Assembly (NCBI GenBank): GCA_964494625.1
Contig: CAZBRT010000001.1
Span: 868,001 to 932,000, forward strand
Origin: UBA2784 sp964494625
Lineage (GTDB): Bacteria > Pseudomonadota > Alphaproteobacteria > Micropepsales > Micropepsaceae
Direction: 5' to 3'
DNA: 64,000 nucleotides
Position numbers and translations under genes: made by a program. The notes beneath the pieces were generated by a model that was not told where the DNA came from, searched no databases, and saw nothing but the letters and a program-made list of their open reading frames with translations. Shown one piece after another: positions 34,390 to 44,235 of the stretch. Within the stretch, counting starts at the first letter, position 1; each line of letters starts with the position of its first letter.

Positions 34390-35191
34390 CAAAGCTCTCA
34401 AGCCGGGCGCGCACCTTGGCGTCGGCATCGGCGAGGCTGCGCGCCTGATCCTGCCCAATCGTGAAACTGTAGGAGAGTCCGTCGCGCCAGGCGACCTGAT
34501 CGACCTTGCAGGTGCCCCCAAAGCATGACGCCAGAAGCTCGCTGCCATCTGGACGCGTAAAGCGGGCAAAGAAGTCGCGCTCTCCCATGCGCTCGATGGC
34601 GGTGACGCCGGGGATCAACTCGCGCGCGATGACCGGTGCCAGCGTCGTGCCGAGGACTTCGCGGGCGATCTTTTCCTGCTCGTCGATGGATGGAACGTCC
34701 GCACGCAGCGTCTGCACCGTAAAATAGACGCCGGACGTATAAGAGCGCGGTGCGCCACGCATCACTTCGGCCTGCGGCATCGGGCCGACGTCGGGCCATT
34801 GACCCCAGAGGAAGAGCGCGTAGACAGGCGCCACGCGTACGCTGTCGGGTCCGGTCACTGTGGTGCCGTCGCTCGCAACAGTGCCCGGCAGAAGCTCGAA
34901 ATGGCCGCGCGGGATCGTGAGGGTGACGCCCGCGTACTCAACCGTCAGCGGCTTGGGCTCGGCAACGGGAATTGCAGGCCCTTGCGTGGTCGCCAGCGGG
35001 GTTCCGTCGAAGCTCGGGTCCAGCTGCTTCAGCATCCAGTCAAAGCCTGGCGCGGTCAGCCAACCGGTGAAACCCGCCAGCAGGGCCAACAGAAAGATGA
35101 AGGCAGCGCCGCGCACGCTCCAGGCGATGCGCCGGATGAGTTTGCGGCGGCGCTCGGCTGCGTCGTCATTCGGGTATTCAGGTTCAATCAT
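34376..35191 (-). CDS. Membrane-anchored hypothetical protein
   Basis: 271 residues from MIEPEYPNDD. A short cytoplasmic N-terminus with basic RRRKLIRR precedes one membrane segment (GAAFIFLLALLAGFTGWLTA), then a periplasmic domain of about 220 residues with a Cys pair (SCFGGTCKVDQVAW). The frame gives a start overlapping ubiG by 8 bases. No domain is recognised. Function unknown; it may work in the envelope. Confidence 0.8.
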   Translation of the reverse strand: MIEPEYPNDDAAERRRKLIRRIAWSVRGAAFIFLLALLAGFTGWLTAPGFDWMLKQLDPSFDGTPLATTQGPAIPVAEPKPLTVEYAGVTLTIPRGHFELLPGTVASDGTTVTGPDSVRVAPVYALFLWGQWPDVGPMPQAEVMRGAPRSYTSGVYFTVQTLRADVPSIDEQEKIAREVLGTTLAPVIARELIPGVTAIERMGERDFFARFTRPDGSELLASCFGGTCKVDQVAWRDGLSYSFTIGQDQARSLADADAKVRARLESFVIPQ

Positions 35192-35972
35192 GGGGCTTTG
35201 GCGCAAGGTCCGGGTGCGGCAAGGTCATCTCAGCCATGTAGTTTACATCGGTGTCGGCGGAAAGGCGCCAATTTCCCGAAAATGGTGAATAGGCGACGCC
35301 GACAAGCCCGCCAATGACAAGGCCCGCCGTTTCCGCATGGGTTTTCATCTCTGCCGGGGTGATGAATTTTGACCAGTCATGGGTGCCGCGCGGCAGCCAG
35401 CCCAGCACATATTCCGCGCCGACAACCGCAAGCGCCCAGGCCTTGAAGGTACGGTTGAGGGTGGCAACCAGCATGATGCCAGAAGGGCGAAGCATCCGTG
35501 CGCAAGCCGAAAGGAAAAGAGGCACGTCAGCGACGTGCTCGATCACCTCAAGGTTCAGGATCACATCGAACTTCGCGCCCGCATCGGCCAGCGCCTCGGC
35601 TGTGGTGGCGCGATAGTCGATGACGAGGCCCCCTTCGGTTGCATGGGCCGCGGCGGTGCCGATATTGCGCTCCGAGGCATCGGCGCCGGTCACCGCAAAG
35701 CCCAGACGCGCCATCGGTTCGCTCACCAGCCCGCCGCCGCAACCGATGTCGAGGAGGCTCAAGCCCGTGAAGGGGGCGCGGGCATTGCCGTCACGCGCAA
35801 AATGCGCAAGGGCACGCGCGCGGATATGGGCGAGGCGCGCGGGATTGAACTGGTGGAGCGGCCGGAACTTGCCGTGCGGATCCCACCACTCTGCAGCCAT
35901 CGCCGAGAAGCGCGCGACCTCGGCGGGGTCGATCGTGGTGCGCGTCTCAGTTGCCGTTCCGGAATTGCCCAT
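35184..35972 (-). CDS. ubiG: Ubiquinone biosynthesis O-methyltransferase UbiG
   Basis: 262 residues from MGNSGTATET; a start 17 codons upstream is possible but the chosen start removes unlikely N-terminal residues. Carries out both O-methylations in ubiquinone synthesis. Signature: FSAMAAEWWDPHGKFRPLHQFNPARLAHIR, SAM pocket LLDIGCGGGLVSEPMARLG, LEVIEHV and LNRTFKAWALAVVGAEYVLGWLPRGTHDWSKFI, all diagnostic. It is divergent from lysC as in many Rhizobiales-type genomes. Overlaps the membrane gene by 8 bases. Confidence 0.96.
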   Translation of the reverse strand: MGNSGTATETRTTIDPAEVARFSAMAAEWWDPHGKFRPLHQFNPARLAHIRARALAHFARDGNARAPFTGLSLLDIGCGGGLVSEPMARLGFAVTGADASERNIGTAAAHATEGGLVIDYRATTAEALADAGAKFDVILNLEVIEHVADVPLFLSACARMLRPSGIMLVATLNRTFKAWALAVVGAEYVLGWLPRGTHDWSKFITPAEMKTHAETAGLVIGGLVGVAYSPFSGNWRLSADTDVNYMAEMTLPHPDLAPKPHD

Positions 35973-36089
35973 TTGACCCAGGTCCCGCGTTAAATCACCC
36001 GCGTTGCGCCGCTTGGTGGCCACAGTCTAAGAATAGGGCACACATGAGCAGCCGGAAAGCGTGACACATGTTCCGCCGCTTGGGGGTCG

Positions 36090-36103
36090 GGACCGCAAGG
36101 TCC
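36090..36103. other. Small GNRA-loop hairpin in the ubiG-lysC gap
   Basis: GGACC-GCAA-GGTCC: a five-pair stem closed by a GNRA tetraloop, lying in the 221-base gap between the divergent ubiG and lysC genes. Short and without a T run, so it is not a terminator. It could be part of a leader RNA of either gene; no riboswitch I know matches. Confidence 0.3.
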
Positions 36104-36193
36104 TGATATGCCAGGTTGGGAATCGGCGGGAATCATAGAATAACGCCTTCCTGGGACGGGTTGCGCGCGCCAAGCGGGGACGGGATCGCTGCG

Positions 36194-37414
36194 ATGCCAA
36201 GGCTGGTGATGAAATTCGGCGGAACCTCCGTCGCCGGCGTTGCGCGCATCCGCCATGTCGCTTCCCTTGTGAAGCGCGAAGTCGAGCGCGGCCATGAGGT
36301 GGCCGTCGTCGTGTCGGCGATGTCAGGCGAGACGAACAAGCTCATCAGCCTTGCGCGCGAGATGGCGCCGCTGCATGACGCGCGCGAGCATGATGCCATT
36401 GCCTCGACCGGCGAGAATGTGACAGCGGGACTTCTGGCCATCGCCCTCCAGGGCATCGGGGTTGCGGCGCGGTCATGGGCAGGCTGGCAGATCCCCATCC
36501 GCACCGACGGCATCCACGCCTCGGCGCGCATCACCGGCATCGAGACGGATGTGCTGACGCGGCGCATGGCGGACGGCGAAGTGGCGGTCGTCGCCGGATT
36601 TCAGGGATTGAGCCCCGAAAACCGGATCAGCACGCTCGGGCGCGGCGGCTCGGACACGTCGGCCGTTGCCATCGCGGCGGCCATCGGGGCGATACGCTGC
36701 GACATCTATACGGATGTGGATGGCGTCTATACGACTGATCCGCGGATCGTCGAGAAGGCGCAGAAAATCCAGAAAATCTCCTACGAGGAAATGCTGGAAA
36801 TGGCGTCACTCGGCGCCAAGGTCCTGCAGACGCGCTCGGTCGAACTGGCGATGGTGCATCGCGTACCGACGCAGGTTCTCTCGAGTTTCACGGATGCGCC
36901 CGGCACGCTCGTGTGCGATGAGGATGAAATCATGGAAAAGCGGCTTGTCAGCGGCATCGCCTATTCACGCGACGAAGCAAAAATCACGCTCGTCAAGGTA
37001 GCCGACCAGCCCGGCGTGGCAGCAGCCATCTTTGGCCCGCTGGCAGATGCCGGGATCAATGTGGACATGATCGTCCAGAACGTCTCGGAAGACGGCAAGT
37101 TCACCGACATGACGTTCACCGTCGGCCGCGCTGACCTTGAGCGGGCGCTGAAAGTGATCGGCGACAACCAGCCGGCAATCCACCACCAGCGTGTTCTGTC
37201 GGACGCCAATGTGTCGAAGGTCTCGGTCATCGGCGTCGGCATGCGTACCCATGCGGGCGTGGCGCAACTCATGTTCAAGACGCTGGCCGAGAAGGGCATC
37301 AACATCCAGGTGATCTCGACCTCCGAGATCAAGGTCAGCGTCCTTATTGCCGCCGACTATACCGAGCTTGCCGTGCGCGCCCTGCACACGGCCTATGGGC
37401 TCGACGGGCCGTGA
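36194..37414 (+). CDS. lysC: Aspartate kinase LysC
   Basis: 406 residues from MPRLVMKFGG, preferred over an ATG 26 codons upstream since aspartate kinases begin with this KFGGTSVA motif. Phosphorylates aspartate at the top of the lysine, threonine and methionine pathway. The kinase core is followed by two ACT domains (ITLVKVADQPGVAAAIFGPLADAGINVDMI; VSVIGVGMRTHAGVAQLMFKTLAEKGINIQVIS) that bind lysine and threonine for feedback. The TGA overlaps the GTG start of ptsP. Confidence 0.96.
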   Translation: MPRLVMKFGGTSVAGVARIRHVASLVKREVERGHEVAVVVSAMSGETNKLISLAREMAPLHDAREHDAIASTGENVTAGLLAIALQGIGVAARSWAGWQIPIRTDGIHASARITGIETDVLTRRMADGEVAVVAGFQGLSPENRISTLGRGGSDTSAVAIAAAIGAIRCDIYTDVDGVYTTDPRIVEKAQKIQKISYEEMLEMASLGAKVLQTRSVELAMVHRVPTQVLSSFTDAPGTLVCDEDEIMEKRLVSGIAYSRDEAKITLVKVADQPGVAAAIFGPLADAGINVDMIVQNVSEDGKFTDMTFTVGRADLERALKVIGDNQPAIHHQRVLSDANVSKVSVIGVGMRTHAGVAQLMFKTLAEKGINIQVISTSEIKVSVLIAADYTELAVRALHTAYGLDGP

Positions 37415-39675
37415 CGTCGTCGGCAGGCACGTCACGCATCCTCTTGCGCCGCCTGCGCGAGATCATGGCGGAGCGCACGCCCGCCCAGGCGCGGCTTGAC
37501 CGTGTCGCAACCCTTATCGCCAGCAACATGGTGGCGGAAGTCTGCTCGATCTATCTGGCGCGCGCGGGCGGCGAGCTTGAGCTCTTCGCAACCGAAGGCC
37601 TCAACAAGGCGGCCGTCCACAATACGCGGCTGAAGCGCGGCGAGGGCCTTGTCGGCGACATCGCGCTCCATGCGCGGCCGCTCAATCTTTCCGACGCGCC
37701 ATCGCATCCGCAATTCGCCTACCGGCCCGAGACGGGGGAAGACCCGTTCCACTCGCTGATGGGCGTGCCGATCCTGCGCGATGGCCGTTCGCTCGGCGTT
37801 GTTGTCGTCCAGAACATGACGCGGCGCCTCTACGACGAAGAGGAAATCGAGGCGCTGCAGACCATCGCCATGGTCATTGCCGAGATGATCGCATCCGGCG
37901 ACCTTATTCCGCTCGGCGAACTGGAAGAGACCGGTATCCGACGCGACCGGCCGTGGCGCGCGCAAGGCACGTCCTTTGCCGAAGGTCTGGCCATCGGCAA
38001 TGCCGTCCTGCACGAGCCGCGGGTCAAGGTCGAGCGCCTCATTGCCGAAGACGTGGACGAGGAACGCCAGCGGATCGATGTCGCGATCAGCGAGTTGCGG
38101 GAATCAGTCGATGCGCTGATCGACGCGCATGATCCGGCCCATCCGGGCGAGTCGCGTGATGTGCTCGAGTCCTACCGCATGTTCGCGCAGGACGCGGGCT
38201 GGGTGAACCGGCTGCGCGAGGCGGTCAATACGGGCCTGACCGCCGAAGCCGCCGTCGAGCGCGTGCAGTCGGAAACGCGCGCGCGGATGATGCGGCAGAC
38301 GGATCCCTATCTGCGCGAGCGGCTGCATGATCTCGATGATCTCGGCAACCGGTTGCTGCGCCATCTCGCCGGGCTCGCCGATACGGCCTCGCGGCTCACG
38401 CTGCCCGAGAACGCCGTCCTCATCGCCCGCAACATGGGGCCTGCCGAACTCCTCGACTATGACCGGACGCGGCTCAAGGCCGTGCTTCTGGAGGAGGGTT
38501 CGCCGACCTCACACGTCTCGATTGTCGCGCGGGCGCTCGGCATTCCGCTGGTTGGCCGGATCGCGGGATTGGTCGATCAGGCCGACACCGGCAACTGGAT
38601 CGTGGCCGATGGCGAAACAGGCGAGGTGCATCTGCGCCCGACGCCCGACATCCAGAATGCCTATCGCGCCAAGCTTGCCCTTCGCGCCCAGCGGCAGGCG
38701 GAGTTCGCGGCCTTGCGCGACAAGCCGGCGATCACGCGCGATGGCACGGTCGTCACGCTGATGATGAATGCGGGTCTTGCCGCGGACCTTCCCATGCTTG
38801 ACGAAACGGGCGCGCAGGGCATCGGCCTTTTCCGCACCGAGCTGCCCTTCATGGTCAGCCACAGACTGCCGACCCTTGCCGAGCAGACACAGCTTTATGC
38901 CGATGTGCTGGCCGCAGCAGGCGAGCGGCCGGTCGTGTTCCGCACGCTGGACCTTGGGGGCGACAAGGTTCTGCCCTATGCCAAGCCCGATCCCGAGGAG
39001 AACCCGGCGCTGGGGTGGCGGGCAATCCGCATGGCGCTCGACCGCCCGGTCCTGCTGCGCTACCAGGTGCGGGCGATGCTGGCAGGCGCCAAGGGGCGAC
39101 CCTTGCGCATCATGTTCCCGATGGTTGCCCATGTCGCCGAGTTCCTGGCTGCCAAGGACCTTGCCCTCCAGGAAGTCCGGCGGATGGAGAGATACGGGCA
39201 TCAGGGCCCGTCCTCTTTTGCCATCGGCACGATGATGGAGGTGCCATCCCTCGCGTTTGCGCTGCCGGCGCTTCTGCGGGAGGCCGACTTCCTGTCGCTC
39301 GGGACCAACGACCTGATGCAGTTCTTTTTTGCCGCCGACCGGGGCAATCCGAGGCTTGGCGGGCGCTATGACGCGTTGTCGTCCCCCATGCTCAGCCTCA
39401 TTGCCGCCTGCGTGGCGGCAGCGCGTGAGGCGGGCAAACCCCTTTCGGTCTGCGGGGAAATGGCGGCGCGCCCCCTGGAGGCGATTGCGCTGGCTGCACT
39501 CGGGGTCGAGACGCTTTCCATGTCGCCCCAGTCGGTTGGTCCCGTCAAAATGGCCATCCGGGCCTTGCACCGCGAAAAATTGTCGGAACTCCTTAACGGT
39601 CTTCTCGACAGTCCGGCGGCCAGTTTGCGCAGTGAAATTAAGGCCTTTGCGCTGGCCGAAAACATTCCCGTCTGA
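37411..39675 (+). CDS. ptsP: Phosphoenolpyruvate-protein phosphotransferase PtsP (EI-Ntr)
   Basis: 754 residues; starts with GTG and overlaps lysC by 4 bases. The first enzyme of the nitrogen-related PTS. An N-terminal GAF domain (about residues 25-165, which binds glutamine in relatives) precedes the enzyme I domains. The active-site histidine lies in SPTSHVSIVARALG; the PEP-binding LFRTELPFM and the end GVETLSMSPQSVGPVK are standard. EI-Ntr passes phosphate to NPr and EIIA-Ntr to link nitrogen and carbon status to transport and stress. Those partner genes are not in the window. Confidence 0.96.
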   Translation: MTSSAGTSRILLRRLREIMAERTPAQARLDRVATLIASNMVAEVCSIYLARAGGELELFATEGLNKAAVHNTRLKRGEGLVGDIALHARPLNLSDAPSHPQFAYRPETGEDPFHSLMGVPILRDGRSLGVVVVQNMTRRLYDEEEIEALQTIAMVIAEMIASGDLIPLGELEETGIRRDRPWRAQGTSFAEGLAIGNAVLHEPRVKVERLIAEDVDEERQRIDVAISELRESVDALIDAHDPAHPGESRDVLESYRMFAQDAGWVNRLREAVNTGLTAEAAVERVQSETRARMMRQTDPYLRERLHDLDDLGNRLLRHLAGLADTASRLTLPENAVLIARNMGPAELLDYDRTRLKAVLLEEGSPTSHVSIVARALGIPLVGRIAGLVDQADTGNWIVADGETGEVHLRPTPDIQNAYRAKLALRAQRQAEFAALRDKPAITRDGTVVTLMMNAGLAADLPMLDETGAQGIGLFRTELPFMVSHRLPTLAEQTQLYADVLAAAGERPVVFRTLDLGGDKVLPYAKPDPEENPALGWRAIRMALDRPVLLRYQVRAMLAGAKGRPLRIMFPMVAHVAEFLAAKDLALQEVRRMERYGHQGPSSFAIGTMMEVPSLAFALPALLREADFLSLGTNDLMQFFFAADRGNPRLGGRYDALSSPMLSLIAACVAAAREAGKPLSVCGEMAARPLEAIALAALGVETLSMSPQSVGPVKMAIRALHREKLSELLNGLLDSPAASLRSEIKAFALAENIPV

Positions 39676-39689
39676 CGCAATTCCTTTGT

Positions 39690-39719
39690 TTGCCCCGGCC
39701 TTCTGGATTAGCCTATAGA
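39690..39719 (+). promoter_or_regulatory. Possible promoter in the ptsP-RodZ-like gap
   Basis: TTGCCC (39690-39695), an 18-base spacer and TATAGA (39714-39719) lie about 160 bases before the RodZ-like start. The -10 is reasonable, the -35 poor. The rest of the 200-base gap shows no gene or clear terminator. Confidence 0.3.
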
Positions 39720-39876
39720 GGTCCGGTACCGGCTGGCTTCCAACTTGCGTGACGCGGCTTCGGGGGCGCGCAAGAAGGCGGTTTGTCATGGTGATTGCCG
39801 GAACGGGTCGGGCACGCTGTTGTGCCCCCTGACGTCAATATTTTTTGCTTGTCCTGCTGCAGTGGATTGCCACCCG

Positions 39877-40875
39877 ATGACGAAAGTCACGCGTCTCTCA
39901 TTCGACAAAGGTGCCGGTCTTGAAAGCCGCCGCCTCCACTTGCGCGAAATCAGCGAAGAAACTGCGACGCCGCTCGACAGCGTCGGCGCCGATCTGCGCG
40001 CTGCGCGCTTGCGTCTGGGCGAGGGTCTGGAAACGGTCGGCAAGGCGCTTCGCATCCGCAAGGACCACATCGAAGCGATCGAGGAGGGCCACACGAACCG
40101 CCTTCCCGGCAAGACCTACGCCATCGGCTTTGTGCGTTCCTATGCCGAATATCTTGGCCTTGATGCGAGTGACTGCGTGCGCCGCTTCAAGGCGGAAATC
40201 CAGGGCCGCACCGACATTCCTGACCTGACATTTCCCGAAGTCACCCAAGACACCAAGGTCGCGCAAGGCTCGTGGATCATCATCGTGTTCCTCGCGATTG
40301 TCGGCGTGATCGGCGCCTATTATCTCGCGACCTCGGCAGGCAATCTGAAGGCGCCGACAACACCCGACGTGCCCGACCGGCTGACCGGTGCATCCACGCC
40401 GACGCCAGCGCCCATCCCCATCGTGCCGCCCAAGCCGACGACAGCGGAACTGGTCCTTGAAACAGCACTTGCTGCCGGAAAGATCATCCGTCCGGATGCG
40501 CCGGTTGAGGGTGCGTCCACCACCGCCGTGCCGCCGCCTGCCATTGCGCTTCCCGAGCCGCAAGAGATGACGGGCCGCGTCTATGGCCAGAGCAACCGCA
40601 CCTCGCGCATTACCATTGTCGCACGCGCAGACGCTGAATTGCGTGTGAGCGGTGCGGATGGAAGGGCGCTGATCGCGCGCCGCCTGCGCCAGGGCGACAG
40701 CTATCGCGTGCCGTCTGCCGATGGCGTCGCCCTGAGTGTTGCCGATGGCGGGGCCTTCGATCTCAGGCTTGATGACACCTATGTCGGCCTTGCCGGTGAG
40801 CCCGGTGCGGCGGTTGACGGCCTGTCGCTTTCGCCCGATGCGCTGGCTGCGCGGCTGGGCTCAGGTCAGGAATAG
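39877..40875 (+). CDS. RodZ-like HTH and membrane protein
   Basis: 332 residues from MTKVTRLSFD. An N-terminal helix-turn-helix of the HTH_25/RodZ type (DLRAARLRLGEGLETVGKALRIRKDHIEAIEEG, then LPGKTYAIGFVRSYAEYLGLD) leads to one membrane segment (WIIIVFLAIVGVIGAYYLAT), a Pro-rich linker and a C-terminal DUF4115 domain. In rod-shaped bacteria RodZ links MreB to the membrane; in alphaproteobacteria without MreB it may have other tasks, and the mre genes are not here. It precedes ispG, a common neighbour of rodZ. Confidence 0.85.
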   Translation: MTKVTRLSFDKGAGLESRRLHLREISEETATPLDSVGADLRAARLRLGEGLETVGKALRIRKDHIEAIEEGHTNRLPGKTYAIGFVRSYAEYLGLDASDCVRRFKAEIQGRTDIPDLTFPEVTQDTKVAQGSWIIIVFLAIVGVIGAYYLATSAGNLKAPTTPDVPDRLTGASTPTPAPIPIVPPKPTTAELVLETALAAGKIIRPDAPVEGASTTAVPPPAIALPEPQEMTGRVYGQSNRTSRITIVARADAELRVSGADGRALIARRLRQGDSYRVPSADGVALSVADGGAFDLRLDDTYVGLAGEPGAAVDGLSLSPDALAARLGSGQE

Positions 40876-40890
40876 GCAAGGCAAACCCCC

Positions 40891-42018
40891 GTGTCAGAGA
40901 TCAGGCCCTATCGCCAGATCCACCGCCGCAAGAGCCGACAGATCATGATCGGCGATGTGGCCGTGGGCGGTGACGCCCCGATCAGCGTGCAGTCGATGAC
41001 CAACACGCTGACATCGGACGCGCGCGCAACCATCGCGCAGGTCAAGGCGCTGGAGGAGGCGGGCGCCGACATCGTGCGCGTCTCGGTGCCCGACGAGGAT
41101 TCCACGCGCGCGCTCAAATCCATCGTGCGGGCAGTGCGTGTGCCGATCGTCGCCGACGTCCACTTCCACTACAAGCGCGCCATCGAGGCAGCACAAGCAG
41201 GTGCGAAATGCCTGCGCATCAATCCCGGCAATATCGGTTCAGCGGCGCGCGTGCGCGAAGTGGTGCAGGCCGCCAAGGATCACGGCTGTGCCATGCGCAT
41301 CGGCGTCAATGCGGGCTCGCTTGAAGCCGACATTCTGGAGCGGCATGGCGAGCCCTGTCCTGAAGCGATGATCGAATCCGCCCTCGCCCATGCGCGCATC
41401 CTTGAGGACAATGATTTCCTCAATTTCAAGATCAGCGTGAAGGCGTCCGACGTTTTCCTTTCGGTCGCCGCCTATCAGGGTCTTGCCGAGGCTTGCGACT
41501 ATCCGCTCCATCTCGGGATCACCGAGGCGGGCGGCATGATCCCCGGCACGGTCAAGTCCGCCATCGGGCTCGGCATGCTTTTGTGGTCGGGCATCGGCGA
41601 CACGATCCGGGTTTCCCTGTCGGCGGACCCGGTGGAGGAAGTGCGGGTCGGCTTTGACATCCTCAAGTCACTCAACCTGCGCCATCGCGGGGTCAATGTG
41701 ATCTCGTGCCCCTCGTGTGCGCGGCAGGGCTTTGACGTGATCCGCACCGTCGAGGCGCTGGATGCGCGCCTCAAGCACATCACGACGCCGATGACCCTCT
41801 CCATCATCGGCTGCGTGGTGAATGGACCCGGTGAAGCCACCCAGACGGATATCGGCTTTACCGGCGGAGGTGCCGGTGCGGGCATGATCTATCTGTCAGG
41901 CCGCCAAGCCTACAAGCTCGACAATGCGCGGCTGATCGACCATGTGGTCGAATTGTGCGAGAAGCGCGCCGCCGAAATCGAAGCAACGCGCGGCACCGCC
42001 CCCAAAGCAGCAGAATAG
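40891..42018 (+). CDS. ispG: 4-hydroxy-3-methylbut-2-enyl diphosphate synthase IspG
   Basis: 375 residues with a GTG start 15 bases after the RodZ-like stop. Makes HMBPP in the MEP isoprenoid pathway using an iron-sulphur cluster. Core motifs: SVQSMTNTLTSDARATIAQ, ADVHFHYKRAIEA, NPGNIGS, RIGVNAGSLE, cluster cysteines CPSCARQGFD near residue 271 and GCVVNGPGEA. Length and motifs fit the bacterial type. Downstream of the RodZ-like gene as in many proteobacteria. Confidence 0.97.
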   Translation: MSEIRPYRQIHRRKSRQIMIGDVAVGGDAPISVQSMTNTLTSDARATIAQVKALEEAGADIVRVSVPDEDSTRALKSIVRAVRVPIVADVHFHYKRAIEAAQAGAKCLRINPGNIGSAARVREVVQAAKDHGCAMRIGVNAGSLEADILERHGEPCPEAMIESALAHARILEDNDFLNFKISVKASDVFLSVAAYQGLAEACDYPLHLGITEAGGMIPGTVKSAIGLGMLLWSGIGDTIRVSLSADPVEEVRVGFDILKSLNLRHRGVNVISCPSCARQGFDVIRTVEALDARLKHITTPMTLSIIGCVVNGPGEATQTDIGFTGGGAGAGMIYLSGRQAYKLDNARLIDHVVELCEKRAAEIEATRGTAPKAAE

Positions 42019-42090
42019 CGAGGCACATTTGCTGGCGTGCCGCAGGCCATCCGGCTTTGCGCGGCGGCGGCAGCAAGGTATTCAACATCC

Positions 42091-43161
42091 ATGATTCCCG
42101 CACACACATTAGAGCGCATCACGCGGCGCTTTGAGGAGATCGAGGCGCAGCTTGCGTCCGGGGCGGGCGAATTCGTGCGCCTGTCGCGCGAGCGTGCACA
42201 ACTCAAGCCCGTGATCGATGCGATCAGCGACTACCAGACCGCCGAGCGCGAACGCGTTTCGCTGGAGCAACTTTTGCAGTCGGGTGACGCCGAGATGGCC
42301 GCCCTTGCGCGCGAGGAGCTTTTCGCCCTCAAGGTGCGCCTGCCGGTCCTCGAGACCACGCTCAAATTGCGGTTGCTTCCCAAGGACGCTGCCGACGACG
42401 GCAATGTGATCCTTGAAGTGCGCGCCGGTACGGGAGGTGAGGAGGCCTCTCTTTTCGCCGCTGACCTTCTGCGCATGTATCAGCGTTTTGCCCAGTTGAA
42501 GGGTTGGCGCAGTGAAATCCTGTCCTTGTCCGAGACGGGACTGGGCGGCATCAAGGAAGCCGCGATGGAGATTGCGGGCGAGGGCGTCTATGCGCAGCTG
42601 AAATTTGAATCCGGCGTGCATCGCGTGCAGCGCGTGCCGGTGACGGAGGCTTCGGGCCGCATCCACACTTCGGCAGCCACGGTTGCCGTGCTGCCGGAAG
42701 CCGAAGATGTCGATGTCACCGTCAATGAGAGCGATCTCCGGATCGACGTGTTCCGGGCAAGCGGTGCAGGCGGCCAGCACGTCAACAAGACGGAAAGCGC
42801 CGTGCGCATCACGCATCTGCCCACGGGGCTTGTCGTCGCGTGCCAGGCGGAAAAATCCCAGCACAAGAACCGCGCGCAGGCGATGAAGGTCTTGAAGGCG
42901 CGGCTCTTTGATCTGGAACGCCAGCGCGTGGCGGACATGCGTGCGGCGGACCGCAAGGGGCAGGTCGGTTCGGGCGACCGCTCGGAACGCATCCGCACGT
43001 ATAATTTTCCCCAGGGCCGCGTCACCGATCACCGCATCAACATGACGGTGCATGATCTCGACCGCGTCATTGCCGGAGACATGCTCTCGCGCATCACCGA
43101 CGCGCTCGTATCCCACGACCAGGCAGAACGCCTTGCCGACATGGAAGGCGATCGGGCGTGA
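42091..43161 (+). CDS. prfA: Peptide chain release factor 1
   Basis: 356 residues from MIPAHTLERI; the frame opens 18 codons earlier but the earlier residues are unlike the family. Recognises UAA and UAG stops. The GGQ motif lies in SGAGGQHVNKTESAVRITHLPTG, the codon-reading PVTEASGRIHTSAATVAVLPE is intact. The final TGA overlaps the GTG of prmC, which methylates the GGQ glutamine, the classical operon. Confidence 0.97.
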   Translation: MIPAHTLERITRRFEEIEAQLASGAGEFVRLSRERAQLKPVIDAISDYQTAERERVSLEQLLQSGDAEMAALAREELFALKVRLPVLETTLKLRLLPKDAADDGNVILEVRAGTGGEEASLFAADLLRMYQRFAQLKGWRSEILSLSETGLGGIKEAAMEIAGEGVYAQLKFESGVHRVQRVPVTEASGRIHTSAATVAVLPEAEDVDVTVNESDLRIDVFRASGAGGQHVNKTESAVRITHLPTGLVVACQAEKSQHKNRAQAMKVLKARLFDLERQRVADMRAADRKGQVGSGDRSERIRTYNFPQGRVTDHRINMTVHDLDRVIAGDMLSRITDALVSHDQAERLADMEGDRA

Positions 43162-44024
43162 GCCGTGTGCTGGCGGTCAGCGAGGCGCTTACCCGCGCCG
43201 CGGCGCGGCTTGATGCTGCAGGCATTGAAGGCGCGCGGGCGGATGCGCGTGTGCTCCTTGGCCATGTGCTCGGGTGCGATGCTGCAGCCCTTGTGCTTGA
43301 GGGCGAGAGGCTGATCGGGGCGTCCGCGCTGTCGCAATTCGGTGCGCTTGTCGAACGGCGGGTGCGCCACGAGCCGGTCGCCTATCTGACCGGGACACGC
43401 GAATTCTGGAGCCGCAAGTTTTCGGTCACGCCGGACGTCTTGATCCCGCGCCCAGACAGCGAGACGCTGATCGAGGCGGCACTCACCCTCATTCCCGATT
43501 ATGCGGCGCGGCTGCGTATCCTTGACCTCGGGACGGGATCGGGCTGCCTCATCATTTCATTGCTGATGGAGTTCCACGAAGCGGTGGGGCTTGGCGTTGA
43601 TGTGTCAGAGGCGGCACTCAATGTCGCGCGGCACAACGCGGCGCTGCACGGCCTCAGGGCACGCGCGCAGTTCCGCCTCAGCGACTGGTTTTCCAATGTG
43701 TCGGGACGCTATGACCTCATCGTCGCCAATCCGCCTTATCTGGCAGCGCATGAATTGCCGGGTCTTGAAGCGGATGTCCGCGCCTTCGAGCCGCATCAGG
43801 CGCTCGTGCCCCGGGAGGCAGGAGGCAAGGATGAACTTGCGGCCTATCGCGCGATCATCGCGGGGCTGGGAGCAGCACTTTCGCCCGGCGGCACGGTCAT
43901 ATTCGAGGCCGGGCAGGGTCAGGCCGACCGGATTGCGGCTTTGCTGCAAGCGGCAGGATATGCGTCGGCAGGCATTTTCCGCGATCTTTCGGGCATTGCC
44001 CGGGCCGTTGCGGCACGGGGTTAA
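43158..44024 (+). CDS. prmC: Release factor glutamine methyltransferase PrmC (HemK)
   Basis: 288 residues with GTG start overlapping the prfA stop by 4 bases. Methylates the Gln of GGQ in release factors. The NPPY motif (VANPPYLAAHEL) and the SAM site ILDLGTGSGCLIISLL are intact, as is the N-terminal helical recognition domain. Its role is secured by position and motifs. It is followed by a 211-base gap with two short hairpins and the DUF4167 gene. Confidence 0.97.
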   Translation: MSRVLAVSEALTRAAARLDAAGIEGARADARVLLGHVLGCDAAALVLEGERLIGASALSQFGALVERRVRHEPVAYLTGTREFWSRKFSVTPDVLIPRPDSETLIEAALTLIPDYAARLRILDLGTGSGCLIISLLMEFHEAVGLGVDVSEAALNVARHNAALHGLRARAQFRLSDWFSNVSGRYDLIVANPPYLAAHELPGLEADVRAFEPHQALVPREAGGKDELAAYRAIIAGLGAALSPGGTVIFEAGQGQADRIAALLQAAGYASAGIFRDLSGIARAVAARG

Positions 44025-44043
44025 TCACCGGGGCCCTCCATTT

Positions 44044-44107
44044 CCTGTTGGAAACAGGGTGGCGAAAGGCTAGTTTGCAGGGGTTGCAACCGGCCTTGAC
44101 CGGTTGC
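44044..44107 (+). other. Two small hairpins in the prmC-DUF4167 gap
   Basis: CCTGTT-GGA-AACAGG at 44044-44058 and GCAACCGG-(6)-CCGGTTGC at 44086-44107. Both stems are perfect, neither is followed by a T run. They may end the prmC message imperfectly or form part of the leader of the DUF4167 gene. The rest of the gap has no clear signal. Confidence 0.35.
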
Positions 44108-44235
44108 GTCCGGCGCGCTTTCAAGGGGCAGCGCGATTTTCCGGACCCATTCCAGCGCCATGGCAGGCAAGTCCGGATGATCTCCGGCATGCGCTCATGG
44201 TCAGTGGCCCCGCCAACCGCCCGCCTAACGGATTG